Assembly (NCBI GenBank): GCA_947623505.1
Contig: CANQGT010000009.1
Location: forward strand, 1 to 64,000
Direction of reading: 5' to 3'
Source: an uncultured Clostridia bacterium
GTDB taxonomy: Bacteria > Bacillota > Clostridia > Oscillospirales > Acutalibacteraceae
DNA length: 64,000 bases
A program made the position numbers and the translations under genes. A model generated the notes under the pieces. The model searched no databases, was not told the origin of the DNA, and saw nothing but the letters and a program-made list of their open reading frames with translations. Shown here one piece after another: positions 7,143 through 16,013 of this stretch; position 1 is the first letter of the stretch; the number at the start of each line of letters is the position of its first letter.

Positions 7143-7991
7143 TCATACTCCCGAATAAGCGCTGAAGCCGCCGTCCACGGGAATGCTCACGCCCGTTATA
7201 AATCCGCTGTAATCCTCATCGCACAGGAAGAGCAGCGCTCCGTCGAGTTCCTTGGCGTCGCCAAACCGCTTCATCGGCGTGGCGGCAAGTATCTTGCCCG
7301 TTCTTTCGGTGGGCGAGCCGTCCTTTTTCCAAAGCAAATCGGCATTCTGCTTTGTTGAAAAGAACCCGGGAGCAATGGCGTTTACACGAATACCCATAGG
7401 CGCGAAATGCACCGCCATCCACTCCGTAAAATTCTTTACCGCAGCCTTTGCCGCGGAATAAGCCGGAATTTTGGTTAGCGGACGGTAGGCGTTCATCGAC
7501 GTTATCATAACTATACAGGCGTTTTCCTTTTCGACCATATCTCGGGCAAACACCTGAGTAGGTATAAGCGTGCCGAGAAAATTGAGATTGAAAACAAAGC
7601 TTATCCCCTGAGGATCAAGGTCAAAAAAGGTTTTTATATTTTCGTCCTTTCGCACAAGGTCTATCTTCTCAAGCGTTTCCTTCGTTGTCGTGCCGCGCGG
7701 ATTGTTTCCTCCCGCGCCGTTCAGAAGTATATCGCAGGTGCCGAGCTTATCGGCTATTATATCGCGGGCTTTTTGCATGGATTCCGGTTCCAGCACGTTG
7801 CAGGCTACCGCCAACGCTTCGCCGCCGTCCGCTTTTATTTCATCGGCGCATTTTTTCGCGGCTTCTTCGTTGAGGTCGAGCACCGCTACCTTGCAGCCCT
7901 GCTTCGCCAAGGTCTTCGCGAAAGCGCCGCAGAGCACTCCGCCTCCGCCCGTTACAACGGCAACTCTGCCTTTAAGATTTTCGTGAATCAT
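7143..7991 (-). CDS. uxuB: SDR-family D-mannonate oxidoreductase (fructuronate reductase)
   Basis: This 282-aa protein is a short-chain dehydrogenase/reductase. A nucleotide-binding loop (TGGGGVLCGAFA, about 14-25), an NGAGG motif (about 90-94) and the catalytic Tyr-x-x-x-Lys (IPAYSAAKA) after a Ser strand (MITSMNAY) are visible. SDRs of this type beside uxuA act as the mannonate oxidoreductase of Gram-positive bacteria (B. subtilis YjmF type), interconverting fructuronate and mannonate with NAD(H) in glucuronate breakdown. It starts 2 bp after the uxuA stop behind GGAG. The role is assigned by family and neighbour; a related sugar-acid dehydrogenase is possible. Confidence 0.85.
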   Translation of the reverse strand: MIHENLKGRVAVVTGGGGVLCGAFAKTLAKQGCKVAVLDLNEEAAKKCADEIKADGGEALAVACNVLEPESMQKARDIIADKLGTCDILLNGAGGNNPRGTTTKETLEKIDLVRKDENIKTFFDLDPQGISFVFNLNFLGTLIPTQVFARDMVEKENACIVMITSMNAYRPLTKIPAYSAAKAAVKNFTEWMAVHFAPMGIRVNAIAPGFFSTKQNADLLWKKDGSPTERTGKILAATPMKRFGDAKELDGALLFLCDEDYSGFITGVSIPVDGGFSAYSGV

Positions 7992-7993
7992 CT

Positions 7994-9070
7994 TTATTTC
8001 TCCTTTCTGCTTTTCTCAACGGCTTCCCATAAGCCGTTAAGATAGCACACGCCGAGCGCCCTGTCGTAAAGTCCGTAGCCGGGGCGCGCCACCTCGCCCC
8101 ATATCATTCTGCCGTGGTCGGGGCGGACGTATCCGTCAAAGCCCGTTTCCTGAAGCGCCTTTACTATCTCGTACATATCAAGCGAGCCCGCGTTGCTTTC
8201 GTGGGAGGTCTCGTTAAACCAACGGTCGTTTATGGAGACGTTGCGCAGATGCGCGAAATAAATGCGCTTTGAAATAACGGGATCTTTTATAATATCCACA
8301 ATATCGTTTTCGGGGCTTGCGCCGAGCGAACCCGTGCAGAGAGTTATGCCGTTGCATTCACTGTCCGCCATTGTCAGAAGTTTTTTCAGCGCGCCTTTGC
8401 CCGTGATTATTCTCGGCAGGCCGAATATGCCCCAGGGCGGATCGTCCGGGTGGATCGCCATTTTGATGCCGCATTCCTCGCAGGTGGGCAGTATCGAATC
8501 GAGAAAATATTTGAGATTATCCCACAAATCCCTCTCGGTTATGCCCCTGTATTTTTCAAAAAGCTCTTTGATTTCGCCCATTCTTTCGGGCTCCCAGCCG
8601 GGCATCGCGTAGCCGTTTGAATTGTCGTCTATCTCACGAAACATATCCTCGGGCGATTTGCCTTCAACCTGCTTTCCGTCGTAACAAAGACAGGTGGAGC
8701 CGTCGCCGAGAGGCATATAGAGATCGGTTCTCGTCCAGTCAAAAACGGGCATAAAATTATAGCAAACGCATTTTACGCCGACTTTCGCAAGATTTCTTAA
8801 AGATGTTTTATAGTTTTCTATAAATTTGTCCCTTGACGGCAGGCCGAGCTTTATATCCTCGTGAACGTTTACGCTTTCTATACATTCCATAGTAAGTCCG
8901 GCGCCGGTTATCTCGTCGTACATGGCGCGCACTCTCTCTTCGCTCCACGCCTCGCCCGCGGGCAGATCGTGAAGAGCCGGAACGACTCCGACAACGTTCG
9001 GTATCTGCTTTATCTGCTCAAGGGTAACGGTGTCCAGCTTCGTGCCGAACCACCTGAAAGTCATCTGCAT
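7994..9070 (-). CDS. uxuA: Mannonate dehydratase
   Basis: UxuA removes water from D-mannonate to give 2-keto-3-deoxygluconate, the third step of glucuronate catabolism. The 358-aa product has the expected MTFRWFG start, the VVGVVPALHDLPAGEAW segment, metal-binding AIHPDDPPWGIFGLPRI (about 209-225), TLCTGSLGASPEND, YFAHLRNV and GYVRPDHGRMIWGE near the C terminus. AGGGAGG stands 7 nt before the ATG and a strong promoter is at 9105-9133. Together with the following SDR gene it forms a small uronate operon; uxaC, kdgK and kdgA are not in this window. Confidence 0.96.
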   Translation of the reverse strand: MQMTFRWFGTKLDTVTLEQIKQIPNVVGVVPALHDLPAGEAWSEERVRAMYDEITGAGLTMECIESVNVHEDIKLGLPSRDKFIENYKTSLRNLAKVGVKCVCYNFMPVFDWTRTDLYMPLGDGSTCLCYDGKQVEGKSPEDMFREIDDNSNGYAMPGWEPERMGEIKELFEKYRGITERDLWDNLKYFLDSILPTCEECGIKMAIHPDDPPWGIFGLPRIITGKGALKKLLTMADSECNGITLCTGSLGASPENDIVDIIKDPVISKRIYFAHLRNVSINDRWFNETSHESNAGSLDMYEIVKALQETGFDGYVRPDHGRMIWGEVARPGYGLYDRALGVCYLNGLWEAVEKSRKEK

Positions 9071-9104
9071 AAAGCAGCCTCCCTTCCCTGTGTTTTATTT
9101 TCTT

Positions 9105-9133
9105 ATTTTAGCATAAGAAAGAGAGCATTTCAA
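9105..9133 (-). promoter_or_regulatory. SigA-type promoter of uxuA
   Basis: On the minus strand TTGAAA (9128-9133) and TAAAAT (9105-9110) are exactly 17 bp apart, with a TGC extension in front of the -10. The -35 lies just beyond the yqfD stop. No obvious operator palindrome was seen. Confidence 0.75.
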
Positions 9134-9137
9134 GGAG

Positions 9138-10313
9138 TTATTTGCCGTCAAACAAAATTTCGCTTTCCTCGCCTATATCGGCAACGCAGGAATAACGGGC
9201 AGTCAATACGCAACCGTCGTCGTTTGTTTTGATTTCCACCTTTTCGGAAAGTATTTCGCAGTTCGCGAAGCGCTCCTTTTTTTCCTTTTCGAGAGCGTTT
9301 TTGGCAAGCGCTTCAAGCTCATTATCGCTTATAAGCCTTTCCTCGGTTTTGTAATACTCAGCCTTTTCCGTGATTATTCCCAGCGGCAGACGGTAGGAAT
9401 TTATAACAAGATATTCGGTTTTTACGTCTTTTTCGGCGTCACTTTCGTCTTTTTTCAGATACAGCGGTATTTTAAGGCCGAAAAAATACAGCGTTTTGTA
9501 CTCTTTTTCGTACAGATACGATTTTTTCGACTGCCTTCGGCTCACATTCAGTTTTACTGTTTCGCTCACCTGCGCGAGCACCTCGCCGCTTGCGTGCGCG
9601 TAATGATTCTTTTTGTCCACTTCGCTCTCGCGGACACCCGAAATAAGCAGATCGCCCTTTGTGACGGCGTCTCCCTTTTTTACGGCCGGCCAGCCGCCGT
9701 GAGCCGTTACGCCGACTATAACGCCGTCGCGCGCGGCCCTTACGTTGGTTATCTTTTTTTCGGACATTTCCGGTTTGTCCACCGTCTCGTCTATCTCAAC
9801 AAGCGCGGTAGAGCCGATTTTGTTTATGGAAATCCACGCCACGTCCTCAAAATACGCCATTACTGAAATTTCAAGCCGTTCCTTATCCGTCGCCGACCAG
9901 CGCGTTCCGATTTTAAAACCGTTTTGAGCAAGGTAATCAACTATTTTTACGTCGTTTACCCTGTTGCTGCCCGTAACCGTGATATTCCAGATAAAGCCTC
10001 CCATAAACGATATGAAAAAAACAGCGAACAGCGCGCCTGTCAAAAGCCCCCACCTGTTTTTAAGCGGCGAGAGCAGAAAGGCAAGCCCTTTTTTCTTCAA
10101 TATCCGCACCTTGCCGCCGTGGGCAAAGGCAAGCCTATGGAGCTTTTTATACGTTTTTATCCTTGTTTCGGCGGTTAGGGCGCCGTTTTCCTCACGTAGA
10201 TTTTTAAGCTCCGCACCCGCAGAATAGCAATCGTTTATAAAATCCTCGCGAAATCCGCCTTTGTAGCTGAATTTGACATATCCGAAAAGCCACCTGAAAA
10301 AACTAATCAGCAT
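9138..10313 (-). CDS. yqfD: Sporulation protein YqfD
   Basis: YqfD is a membrane protein made in the mother cell and needed for efficient sporulation; its biochemical role is unknown. The 391-aa product has a cytoplasmic N-terminal domain (LRRLNREN-like region with LHRLAFAHGGKVRILKKKG, about 55-75), one membrane segment (GLLTGALFAVFFISFMGGFIW, about 87-107), and a large extracytoplasmic part including ITVTGSNRVNDVKI and the DGVIVGVTAHGGWPAVKKGD stretch typical of the family. Its ATG overlaps the yqfC stop by 11 nt behind GGAG, so the two are coupled. In Bacillus the neighbours phoH and ybeY follow; here uxuA does instead. Confidence 0.93.
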   Translation of the reverse strand: MLISFFRWLFGYVKFSYKGGFREDFINDCYSAGAELKNLREENGALTAETRIKTYKKLHRLAFAHGGKVRILKKKGLAFLLSPLKNRWGLLTGALFAVFFISFMGGFIWNITVTGSNRVNDVKIVDYLAQNGFKIGTRWSATDKERLEISVMAYFEDVAWISINKIGSTALVEIDETVDKPEMSEKKITNVRAARDGVIVGVTAHGGWPAVKKGDAVTKGDLLISGVRESEVDKKNHYAHASGEVLAQVSETVKLNVSRRQSKKSYLYEKEYKTLYFFGLKIPLYLKKDESDAEKDVKTEYLVINSYRLPLGIITEKAEYYKTEERLISDNELEALAKNALEKEKKERFANCEILSEKVEIKTNDDGCVLTARYSCVADIGEESEILFDGK

Positions 10314-10569
10314 CGGAAAACTCCACGCACATTATATTGCCCTGAACGACCGCTCCCTGAGGCGTAAAGGAATTTATATGCAGCCCTTCGCCTGTAAAGG
10401 TTACGGCGCGCTTTCCTATATTCAGCCTTATTCTGCCCGAGGTGTATTCAACTATGGACTTGAGCCCGTCAACAACGCATTCAAAATTTCCTATTATCTC
10501 AAGATGAGGCTCTCCCGTGTAATATTCGAGAGGGAACTCCGTAAGCTCTCGCAACGAAATTTTTTTCAT
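10303..10569 (-). CDS. yqfC: Sporulation protein YqfC
   Basis: YqfC is a short mother-cell sporulation protein found directly upstream of yqfD. The 88-aa product matches in size and layout: LTEFPLEYYTGEPHLEIIGNF near the N terminus, then VVDGLKSIVEYTSGRIRLNIGKRAVTFTGEGL, and a short acidic end. It has no membrane segment. The coupling to yqfD and a SigE-like promoter at 10584-10611 support expression in the mother cell. Confidence 0.9.
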   Translation of the reverse strand: MKKISLRELTEFPLEYYTGEPHLEIIGNFECVVDGLKSIVEYTSGRIRLNIGKRAVTFTGEGLHINSFTPQGAVVQGNIMCVEFSDAD

Positions 10570-10583
10570 AAAATCACCGTTAA

Positions 10584-10611
10584 TTTATATGATTTAAGTA
10601 GGTGGTATTAT
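10584..10611 (-). promoter_or_regulatory. Possible SigE-type promoter of yqfC-yqfD
   Basis: On the minus strand ATAATA (10606-10611) and CATATAAA (10584-10591) are 14 bp apart, resembling the mother-cell SigE pattern (ATATT, 14 bp, CATACANT). The -35 overlaps the start codon of the divergent ylbJ. The match is imperfect, and the call leans on SigE control of these genes in Bacillus. Confidence 0.4.
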
Positions 10612-11632
10612 GAAAATAAAAAAAGAAAGCCTCAGCTTTGCCGTTCTTTCGCTTTTGGCGCTGCTGCTTATCGCGTTTTCCGTTCAGGCGAAGGACGGAG
10701 CCAAACACGGGCTCGAAATGGCCGCGCAGGCCGTTGCGCCCGCGCTTCTGCCGCTGCTTATGATATTCAATCTTATTATGAAATCAAACGCTTCGCTTTC
10801 GGTGCAAAATCTGCTTGCCCCGTTCACTGAAAAAGTGCTGCGCCTGCCGAGAACCGCGGGGCCGGCTATATTATTCGGACTTGTCGGCGGCTATCCCACG
10901 GGCGCGCTTCTAACGGAAGGTCTGTATCAAAGCGAGGACATAGACGATAAAACGGCCAGAAGGCTTTTACGCTTCAACGTAAACGGCGGCGCCGCGTTTA
11001 TAATAACGACGGTAGGCGCGGTCGTTCTTAAAAGCGAACGAGCGGGGCTGATACTTTTCGCCTCGGATACGCTTGCCGCGCTGGCCGCCGCGGTAATATC
11101 CTCGTTCGGCGCGGAAAAAGTGAAAAATTCGCACAACGGCTATTCGTCTCTGCCGTTTTATTCGGCGCTGAGCGAGGCGGTGAGCTCGTCCGTAAAATCC
11201 GTATTCAACATATCGGCTTACATAATATTGTTTTCCGCTTTGTGCGCCGTGCTTCAAATTCCCGAAGCGGCAAAGCCCTTGCTTGAGATAACGGGCGGCG
11301 TCGTTGAGGACGGAGCGCTTTTTTCACTGCCGGAGCTTGCCGCGCTGCTTGCGTTTGCGGGATTTTGCATTCATTTTCAGCTTTTTGCCATAATCAAAAG
11401 CGTACATATGAGCTACGGAGACTTTTTCATATGGCGGGTGGTTCACGCGCTTTTTTCTTACGGGATATGCCGCCTGCTTTTGACTGTTTTCCCTACGGAA
11501 ATATCTGTTTTTTCAAATTCGGCTCAAGGTCTGCCCGCCGCTTTCAGCTTAAATCTCACCCTCGCAGTGCTTATGGCGCTCGGCTGCGCGGTTATCGTTC
11601 TCGATTTGGAGGGAAAGAAAAGAAAAATATAA
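10610..11632 (+). CDS. ylbJ: Sporulation integral membrane protein YlbJ
   Basis: YlbJ-type proteins are polytopic membrane proteins of the nucleoside-recognition (Gate) family required for forming heat-resistant spores. The 340-aa product has about eight membrane segments and the family motifs: APALLPLLMIFNLI (about 44-57), GLVGGYPTGALLTEGLY (about 88-104) and FNVNGGAAFIITTVG (about 119-133). AGGTGG precedes the ATG. It diverges from yqfC with only 40 bp between starts, so two sporulation units share this control region. A CATAAAAT at 10567-10574 could be a SigE -10, but no matching -35 was seen. Confidence 0.88.
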   Translation: MKIKKESLSFAVLSLLALLLIAFSVQAKDGAKHGLEMAAQAVAPALLPLLMIFNLIMKSNASLSVQNLLAPFTEKVLRLPRTAGPAILFGLVGGYPTGALLTEGLYQSEDIDDKTARRLLRFNVNGGAAFIITTVGAVVLKSERAGLILFASDTLAALAAAVISSFGAEKVKNSHNGYSSLPFYSALSEAVSSSVKSVFNISAYIILFSALCAVLQIPEAAKPLLEITGGVVEDGALFSLPELAALLAFAGFCIHFQLFAIIKSVHMSYGDFFIWRVVHALFSYGICRLLLTVFPTEISVFSNSAQGLPAAFSLNLTLAVLMALGCAVIVLDLEGKKRKI

Positions 11633-11736
11633 AAATTTTCTCAAATACATAAACAAACGCTGTTTAATTAGTAATTTTTTACAAAATTTTCCCAATATTT
11701 TATATAAATATATCTTAAAATTTTTTTAATTTAAGG

Positions 11737-11765
11737 TAGATTTCTATTTTGATTTACTGTATAAT
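11737..11765 (+). promoter_or_regulatory. Probable promoter of the hydCBA operon
   Basis: The 184-bp gap before hydC is very A/T-rich. A consensus -10 TATAAT lies at 11760-11765; the position 17 bp upstream reads TAGATT (11737-11742), a poor -35, so an activator or another start may be involved. AAGGAAAAGAGG precedes the hydC ATG. No clear Rex-type palindrome was seen. Confidence 0.5.
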
Positions 11766-11816
11766 ATCGGCGTGTGAAATAATCGCATAATATTACGCAA
11801 GGAAAAGAGGATATGT

Positions 11817-12314
11817 ATGGAAGCTCTTAAATTTGAGGGTACTCCCGAACAGGAGCAGCAGCTTAACGCCGTTTTCAAGCATTATGAAAACGTTCCCGGC
11901 AGGCTTATGCCCGTGCTTCAGGACGCGCAGGAAATTTACGGCTACCTCCCCATCGAGGTTCAGTCTAAAATAGCCGACGCGCTTAAAATTTCCCTCTCTG
12001 AGGTTTACGGCGTAGCCACGTTCTACAGCCAGTTTAATCTCAATCCAAAAGGAAAGCATAGGATCTCCGTTTGCCTCGGCACCGCCTGCTATGTTAAAGG
12101 CGCTGATAAAGTGCTTGAGGAAATCGAAGGTCAGCTCGGCATAAAGGCCGGAGAATGCACTCCCGACAGGAAATTCAGCATCGACACGTGCAGATGCGTG
12201 GGCGCCTGCGGTCTTGCTCCCGTTATTATGATAGACGAAAAGGTCTACGGCAAAGTTGACCCGAAGCAGATCGCCGGAATTCTTAAAGAATATAAGGAAG
12301 AAGGTGCCGAATAA
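11817..12314 (+). CDS. hydC: [FeFe] hydrogenase, NuoE-like [2Fe-2S] subunit HydC
   Basis: This 165-aa protein is the thioredoxin-fold [2Fe-2S] subunit related to NuoE of complex I. The cluster ligands are C86, C91, C127 and C131 (VCLGTACYVKGAD and CRCVGACGLAP). In trimeric cytoplasmic hydrogenases HydC passes electrons between the NADH-binding HydB and the H-cluster subunit HydA. It starts at the second of two close ATGs; the first (11813) gives only a very short frame. The stop overlaps the hydB start as TAATG, so the operon is translationally coupled. Confidence 0.94.
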   Translation: MEALKFEGTPEQEQQLNAVFKHYENVPGRLMPVLQDAQEIYGYLPIEVQSKIADALKISLSEVYGVATFYSQFNLNPKGKHRISVCLGTACYVKGADKVLEEIEGQLGIKAGECTPDRKFSIDTCRCVGACGLAPVIMIDEKVYGKVDPKQIAGILKEYKEEGAE

Positions 12315-14206
12315 TGACAGTTGAAGAACTTAAGCAGATAAAGCAAAGGAAATACGATCTCGTAACGGTGCGCCGACTTGTTGCCGAGGAGGGCGCGAAG
12401 CTCGCCGAGCACACCGATTACAGAAAGCAGGTGCTTGTATGCGGCGGTACCGGCTGCACATCTTCCAATTCCGCCGAGGTAATCGCGGCGCTTGAAAAAG
12501 AGCTCAAGGCAAACGGCATAGACGATGTTCTCATCGTTAAAACGGGCTGCTTCGGACTTTGCGCGCTCGGCCCGATAATGATAGTTTATCCCGAAGGCTC
12601 TTTCTACAGCCAGGTAACGGCAAAAGAGGTTCCCGAAATAGTGGCCGGCCATCTTGTTAAAGGCGGCGAACCGGTTAAAAAATATCTTTACTCCGAAACG
12701 GTACATACAGACGGTTCAACCATTCCGCTTTCGGAAACGGCCTTTTACAAAAAGCAGATGAGAATAGCGCTTCGCAACTGCGGCGTTATCAATCCCGAAG
12801 ATATAGAGGAGGCTATCGCGTCTGACGCGTATTTCGCGCTCGCGAAAGTGCTTACGACGATGAAACCTCAGGAGGTCATTGACGAGCTCCTTGCCGCCGG
12901 CCTGAGAGGAAGAGGCGGAGCCGGATTCCCCACGGGGCGCAAATGGGCGTTCGCTATGGCTCAGGAGAACGACACGAAATACGTTTGCTGCAACGCCGAC
13001 GAGGGCGACCCCGGCGCGTTTATGGACCGTTCCGTTCTTGAGGGAGATCCGCACTCCGTTATAGAGGCTATGGCTATCGCCGGATATACGATAGGCTCAA
13101 AGCAGGGCTATGTGTATGTCCGCGCCGAATACCCCATCGCGGTTCAGAGGCTCAGAATAGCCATAAATCAGGCGAGGGAATACGGACTTCTCGGCAAAAA
13201 CATTCTCGGTTCGGGATTTGATTTCGATATAGACATCCGTCTCGGCGCGGGCGCGTTCGTATGCGGAGAGGAAACGGCTCTTATGACTTCCATAGAAGGC
13301 CACAGAGGCGAGCCACGCCCCCGTCCGCCGTTCCCAGCGATCAAGGGTCTTTTCGGCAAACCCACCATTCTTAACAATGTTGAAACATACGCAAACATAA
13401 ACCCGATAATCCTCAGAGGCTCAAAGTGGTATTCCTCAATCGGCACCGAGGGCTCAAAGGGCACCAAGGTGTTCGCTCTCGGCGGCAAGATAAACAACGT
13501 CGGCCTTGTTGAGGTTCCCATGGGCACCACTATCCGCGAGATAGTAGAAGAGATAGGCGGAGGTATTCCGAACGGCAAGAAATTCAAAGCCGCGCAGACA
13601 GGCGGCCCCTCCGGCGGCTGCATAAGCGCCAAGTATCTCGATGTGCCGATAGATTACGACAATCTTACGAAAATAGGCTCTATGATGGGCTCGGGCGGTA
13701 TGATTATCCTCGACGAGGACACCTGCATGGTGGATATTTCCAAATTCTATCTTGAATTTACCGTTGACGAGAGCTGCGGAAAATGCACACCCTGCCGCAT
13801 AGGCACGAAAAAGCTGCTTGATTATCTTACAAAGATAACCGAGGGCAAGGGTGAAATGGAAGACCTTGACAGGATTAGAGAGCTTGCCAACCATATGAAA
13901 GTATCTTCGCTCTGCGCGCTCGGCCAGACCGCGGCAAACCCGATACTTTCAACGATGAACGCGTTTGAGGACGAATACATCGCCCATATCAAAGATAAAA
14001 AATGCCCCGCCGGAGTCTGCAAGGCGCTTTTGTCCTATTCCATTGACGCCGACAAGTGCCGCGGCTGCACGCTTTGCGCGCGCAACTGCCCCGTAAAGGC
14101 TATCACCGGCAAGGTAAAAGAACCCCACGTAATTGACACCGATAAATGTATCAAGTGCGGTCTTTGTATGAGCAACTGCCACTTCGGCGCAGTTGTTAAA
14201 AAGTAA
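12314..14206 (+). CDS. hydB: [FeFe] hydrogenase, NuoF-like NADH/FMN subunit HydB
   Basis: HydB is the NAD(H)- and FMN-binding subunit. The 630-aa protein has an N-terminal thioredoxin-like [2Fe-2S] domain (CGGTGCTSSNS and TGCFGLCALGP, about 44-85), the NADH loop GLRGRGGAGFPTGRKWAF (about 194-211), the FMN segment CNADEGDPGAFMDRS, CGEETALMTSIEG, a NuoF [4Fe-4S] site (ESCGKCTPCRIG, about 490-501), and a C-terminal double ferredoxin domain (CRGCTLCARNCP, CIKCGLCMSNCH). This layout is that of NAD-dependent electron-bifurcating hydrogenases, which use NADH and reduced ferredoxin together to make H2 or the reverse. Whether this enzyme bifurcates is inferred. Confidence 0.95.
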   Translation: MTVEELKQIKQRKYDLVTVRRLVAEEGAKLAEHTDYRKQVLVCGGTGCTSSNSAEVIAALEKELKANGIDDVLIVKTGCFGLCALGPIMIVYPEGSFYSQVTAKEVPEIVAGHLVKGGEPVKKYLYSETVHTDGSTIPLSETAFYKKQMRIALRNCGVINPEDIEEAIASDAYFALAKVLTTMKPQEVIDELLAAGLRGRGGAGFPTGRKWAFAMAQENDTKYVCCNADEGDPGAFMDRSVLEGDPHSVIEAMAIAGYTIGSKQGYVYVRAEYPIAVQRLRIAINQAREYGLLGKNILGSGFDFDIDIRLGAGAFVCGEETALMTSIEGHRGEPRPRPPFPAIKGLFGKPTILNNVETYANINPIILRGSKWYSSIGTEGSKGTKVFALGGKINNVGLVEVPMGTTIREIVEEIGGGIPNGKKFKAAQTGGPSGGCISAKYLDVPIDYDNLTKIGSMMGSGGMIILDEDTCMVDISKFYLEFTVDESCGKCTPCRIGTKKLLDYLTKITEGKGEMEDLDRIRELANHMKVSSLCALGQTAANPILSTMNAFEDEYIAHIKDKKCPAGVCKALLSYSIDADKCRGCTLCARNCPVKAITGKVKEPHVIDTDKCIKCGLCMSNCHFGAVVKK

Positions 14207-14219
14207 GGAGGGGAAGAAA

Positions 14220-15935
14220 ATGGTAAATCTTAAAATCAACGGTATTCCCGTTCAGGCAGAAGAGGGTTCTACAATAATCGAGGCCGCGAGAAAGGCCAAT
14301 ATAGATATTCCGTCGCTCTGCTATCTTAAAGACATAAACTGCATAGGCGCCTGCCGCGTATGCGTTGTTGAGGTAAAAGGCGCAAGAGGTCTTGTTGCCG
14401 CGTGCGTTTACCCCGTTTCGGAAGGGCTTGAGGTTTGGACAAATACTCCTCAGGTTCGTCAGTCAAGAAAAACGACTATCGAACTTCTTCTTTCGGAGCA
14501 CCGCAAAAAGTGCCTTTCCTGCGTTCGTTCCAACAGATGCGAGCTTCAAAAGCTCAGTAAGGAATACGGCGTGGATGAGGATCGTTTCCCGTCAACGGAC
14601 GTTGTAAAGCCTGTGGACACTTCCTCGGCTTACCTTGTGAGAGACAACAACAAGTGCATTCACTGCATGAGATGCGTTGCCGCCTGCAGCAAGCAGAATA
14701 TCGGCGTTATCGGCCCCCGTCAGCGCGGCCATAACAAAACGATAGGCTGCGCTTTTGACAGACCTCTCGGCGAAGCCGCTTGCGTTGGCTGCGGTCAATG
14801 CGTTGTTTCCTGCCCCGTAGGCGCTCTTTATGAGAAAAACAATATTTCCGAGATTTGGGAAAATATCAGCAACCCCGACAAAAAGGTGGTATTCTTTACG
14901 GCTCCCGCGATAAGAGTTACTCTCGGCGAGGAATTTGATATGCCGATAGGCACTAACGTTGAGAAAAAGCTTGCCGGAGCGATCAGAAGGCTCGGCGCGG
15001 ACGCCGCTTTCGATATGGACGTTACGGCGGATCTCACCATTCTTGAAGAGGCTTCCGAGCTTGTGGACAGAATAAAGAACAACAAGCCGCTACCAATGTT
15101 CACTTCGTGCTGCCCCGGCTGGGTAAAATTCGCGGAGCATTATTATCCCGAATTACTGCCCAACCTTTCAACCTGCAAATCGCCGCAGCAGATGTTCGGC
15201 GGACTTCTCAAATCTTATTACTGCGAGAAAAACGGGATAGACCCCAAGGATCTTTACGTTGTTTCGGTAATCCCCTGCACCGCGAAAAAATTTGAGGTAA
15301 CAAGAGAGGAAATGAAAGGCACCGTAGACGTTGCTCTCACTACCCGCGAGCTTGCGATAATGATACAGAGCGCTGGAATCGACTTCGCGCAGCTTCCCGA
15401 CGAGGAATTTGATTCCCCGTTTGAGACCGCTTCCGGTGCGGGCGTTATCTTCGGCACGACCGGCGGCGTTATGGAGGCGGCGCTTCGTACCGCGGCTTAT
15501 ATGCTCGACGGCAGTTTCTCCGCTACCGATTTCGTTGAGGTAAGAGGAATCGAAGGGATACGCGAGGCTACATACAATGTTGCCGGCAACGAAATAAAGG
15601 TTGCCGTAACAAGCGGCCTCGGCAACGCGAGCAAGCTGTGCGATATGGTAAAGAACGGCGAAGCTCCCTACCAGTTCATAGAGATAATGGCATGCCCCGG
15701 CGGCTGCATCAACGGCGGCGGCCAGCCGATTCAGAGAGATTCCGTTAAAAACAGCGTTGACGTAAAGTCGCTTAGAGCAAAGGCGATTTACGATCAGGAC
15801 GCTTCAATGGAACTTCGCAAATCTCACGAATCACCCGTTATCAAAATGATTTACGATGAATATTTCGGCGCTCCAAACAGCGAAAAAGCGCATCATATTC
15901 TTCACACAACATATACCGCGAGAAACAGATTCTGA
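14220..15935 (+). CDS. hydA: [FeFe] hydrogenase catalytic subunit HydA
   Basis: HydA carries the H-cluster where protons and electrons form H2. I start at the ATG at 14220 (AAGGAGG upstream), giving 571 aa. Domains in order: a [2Fe-2S] ferredoxin (INCIGACRVCVVEV), a His/Cys-ligated [4Fe-4S] site (EHRKKCLSCVRSNRCELQ), two [4Fe-4S] sites (CIHCMRCVAACSKQN, CVGCGQCVVSCPVGAL), and the H-domain. The three H-cluster motifs are TSCCPGWVKF, IPCTAKKFE and EIMACPGGCINGGGQP. The middle motif has Ile where MPCTAKKFE is usual. A C-terminal small-subunit-like tail follows. No maturases (HydE, F, G) are in the window. A strong terminator follows the stop. Confidence 0.96.
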   Translation: MVNLKINGIPVQAEEGSTIIEAARKANIDIPSLCYLKDINCIGACRVCVVEVKGARGLVAACVYPVSEGLEVWTNTPQVRQSRKTTIELLLSEHRKKCLSCVRSNRCELQKLSKEYGVDEDRFPSTDVVKPVDTSSAYLVRDNNKCIHCMRCVAACSKQNIGVIGPRQRGHNKTIGCAFDRPLGEAACVGCGQCVVSCPVGALYEKNNISEIWENISNPDKKVVFFTAPAIRVTLGEEFDMPIGTNVEKKLAGAIRRLGADAAFDMDVTADLTILEEASELVDRIKNNKPLPMFTSCCPGWVKFAEHYYPELLPNLSTCKSPQQMFGGLLKSYYCEKNGIDPKDLYVVSVIPCTAKKFEVTREEMKGTVDVALTTRELAIMIQSAGIDFAQLPDEEFDSPFETASGAGVIFGTTGGVMEAALRTAAYMLDGSFSATDFVEVRGIEGIREATYNVAGNEIKVAVTSGLGNASKLCDMVKNGEAPYQFIEIMACPGGCINGGGQPIQRDSVKNSVDVKSLRAKAIYDQDASMELRKSHESPVIKMIYDEYFGAPNSEKAHHILHTTYTARNRF

Positions 15936-15949
15936 ACGGTAAAATAACG

Positions 15950-15983
15950 AAACCGCAAGCGGAAAAATCCGTTTGCGGTTTTT
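15950..15983. terminator. Terminator between hydA and the convergent HAD gene
   Basis: Arms AAACCGCAAGCGGA and TCCGTTTGCGGTTT around a 4-nt A loop are followed by a T-run on the plus strand. The stem lies between convergent genes, and A-rich sequence on its left lets it serve both directions. Confidence 0.9.
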
Positions 15984-16013
15984 TATGTAAATAAATTGTC
16001 TGTATTATCTGTT

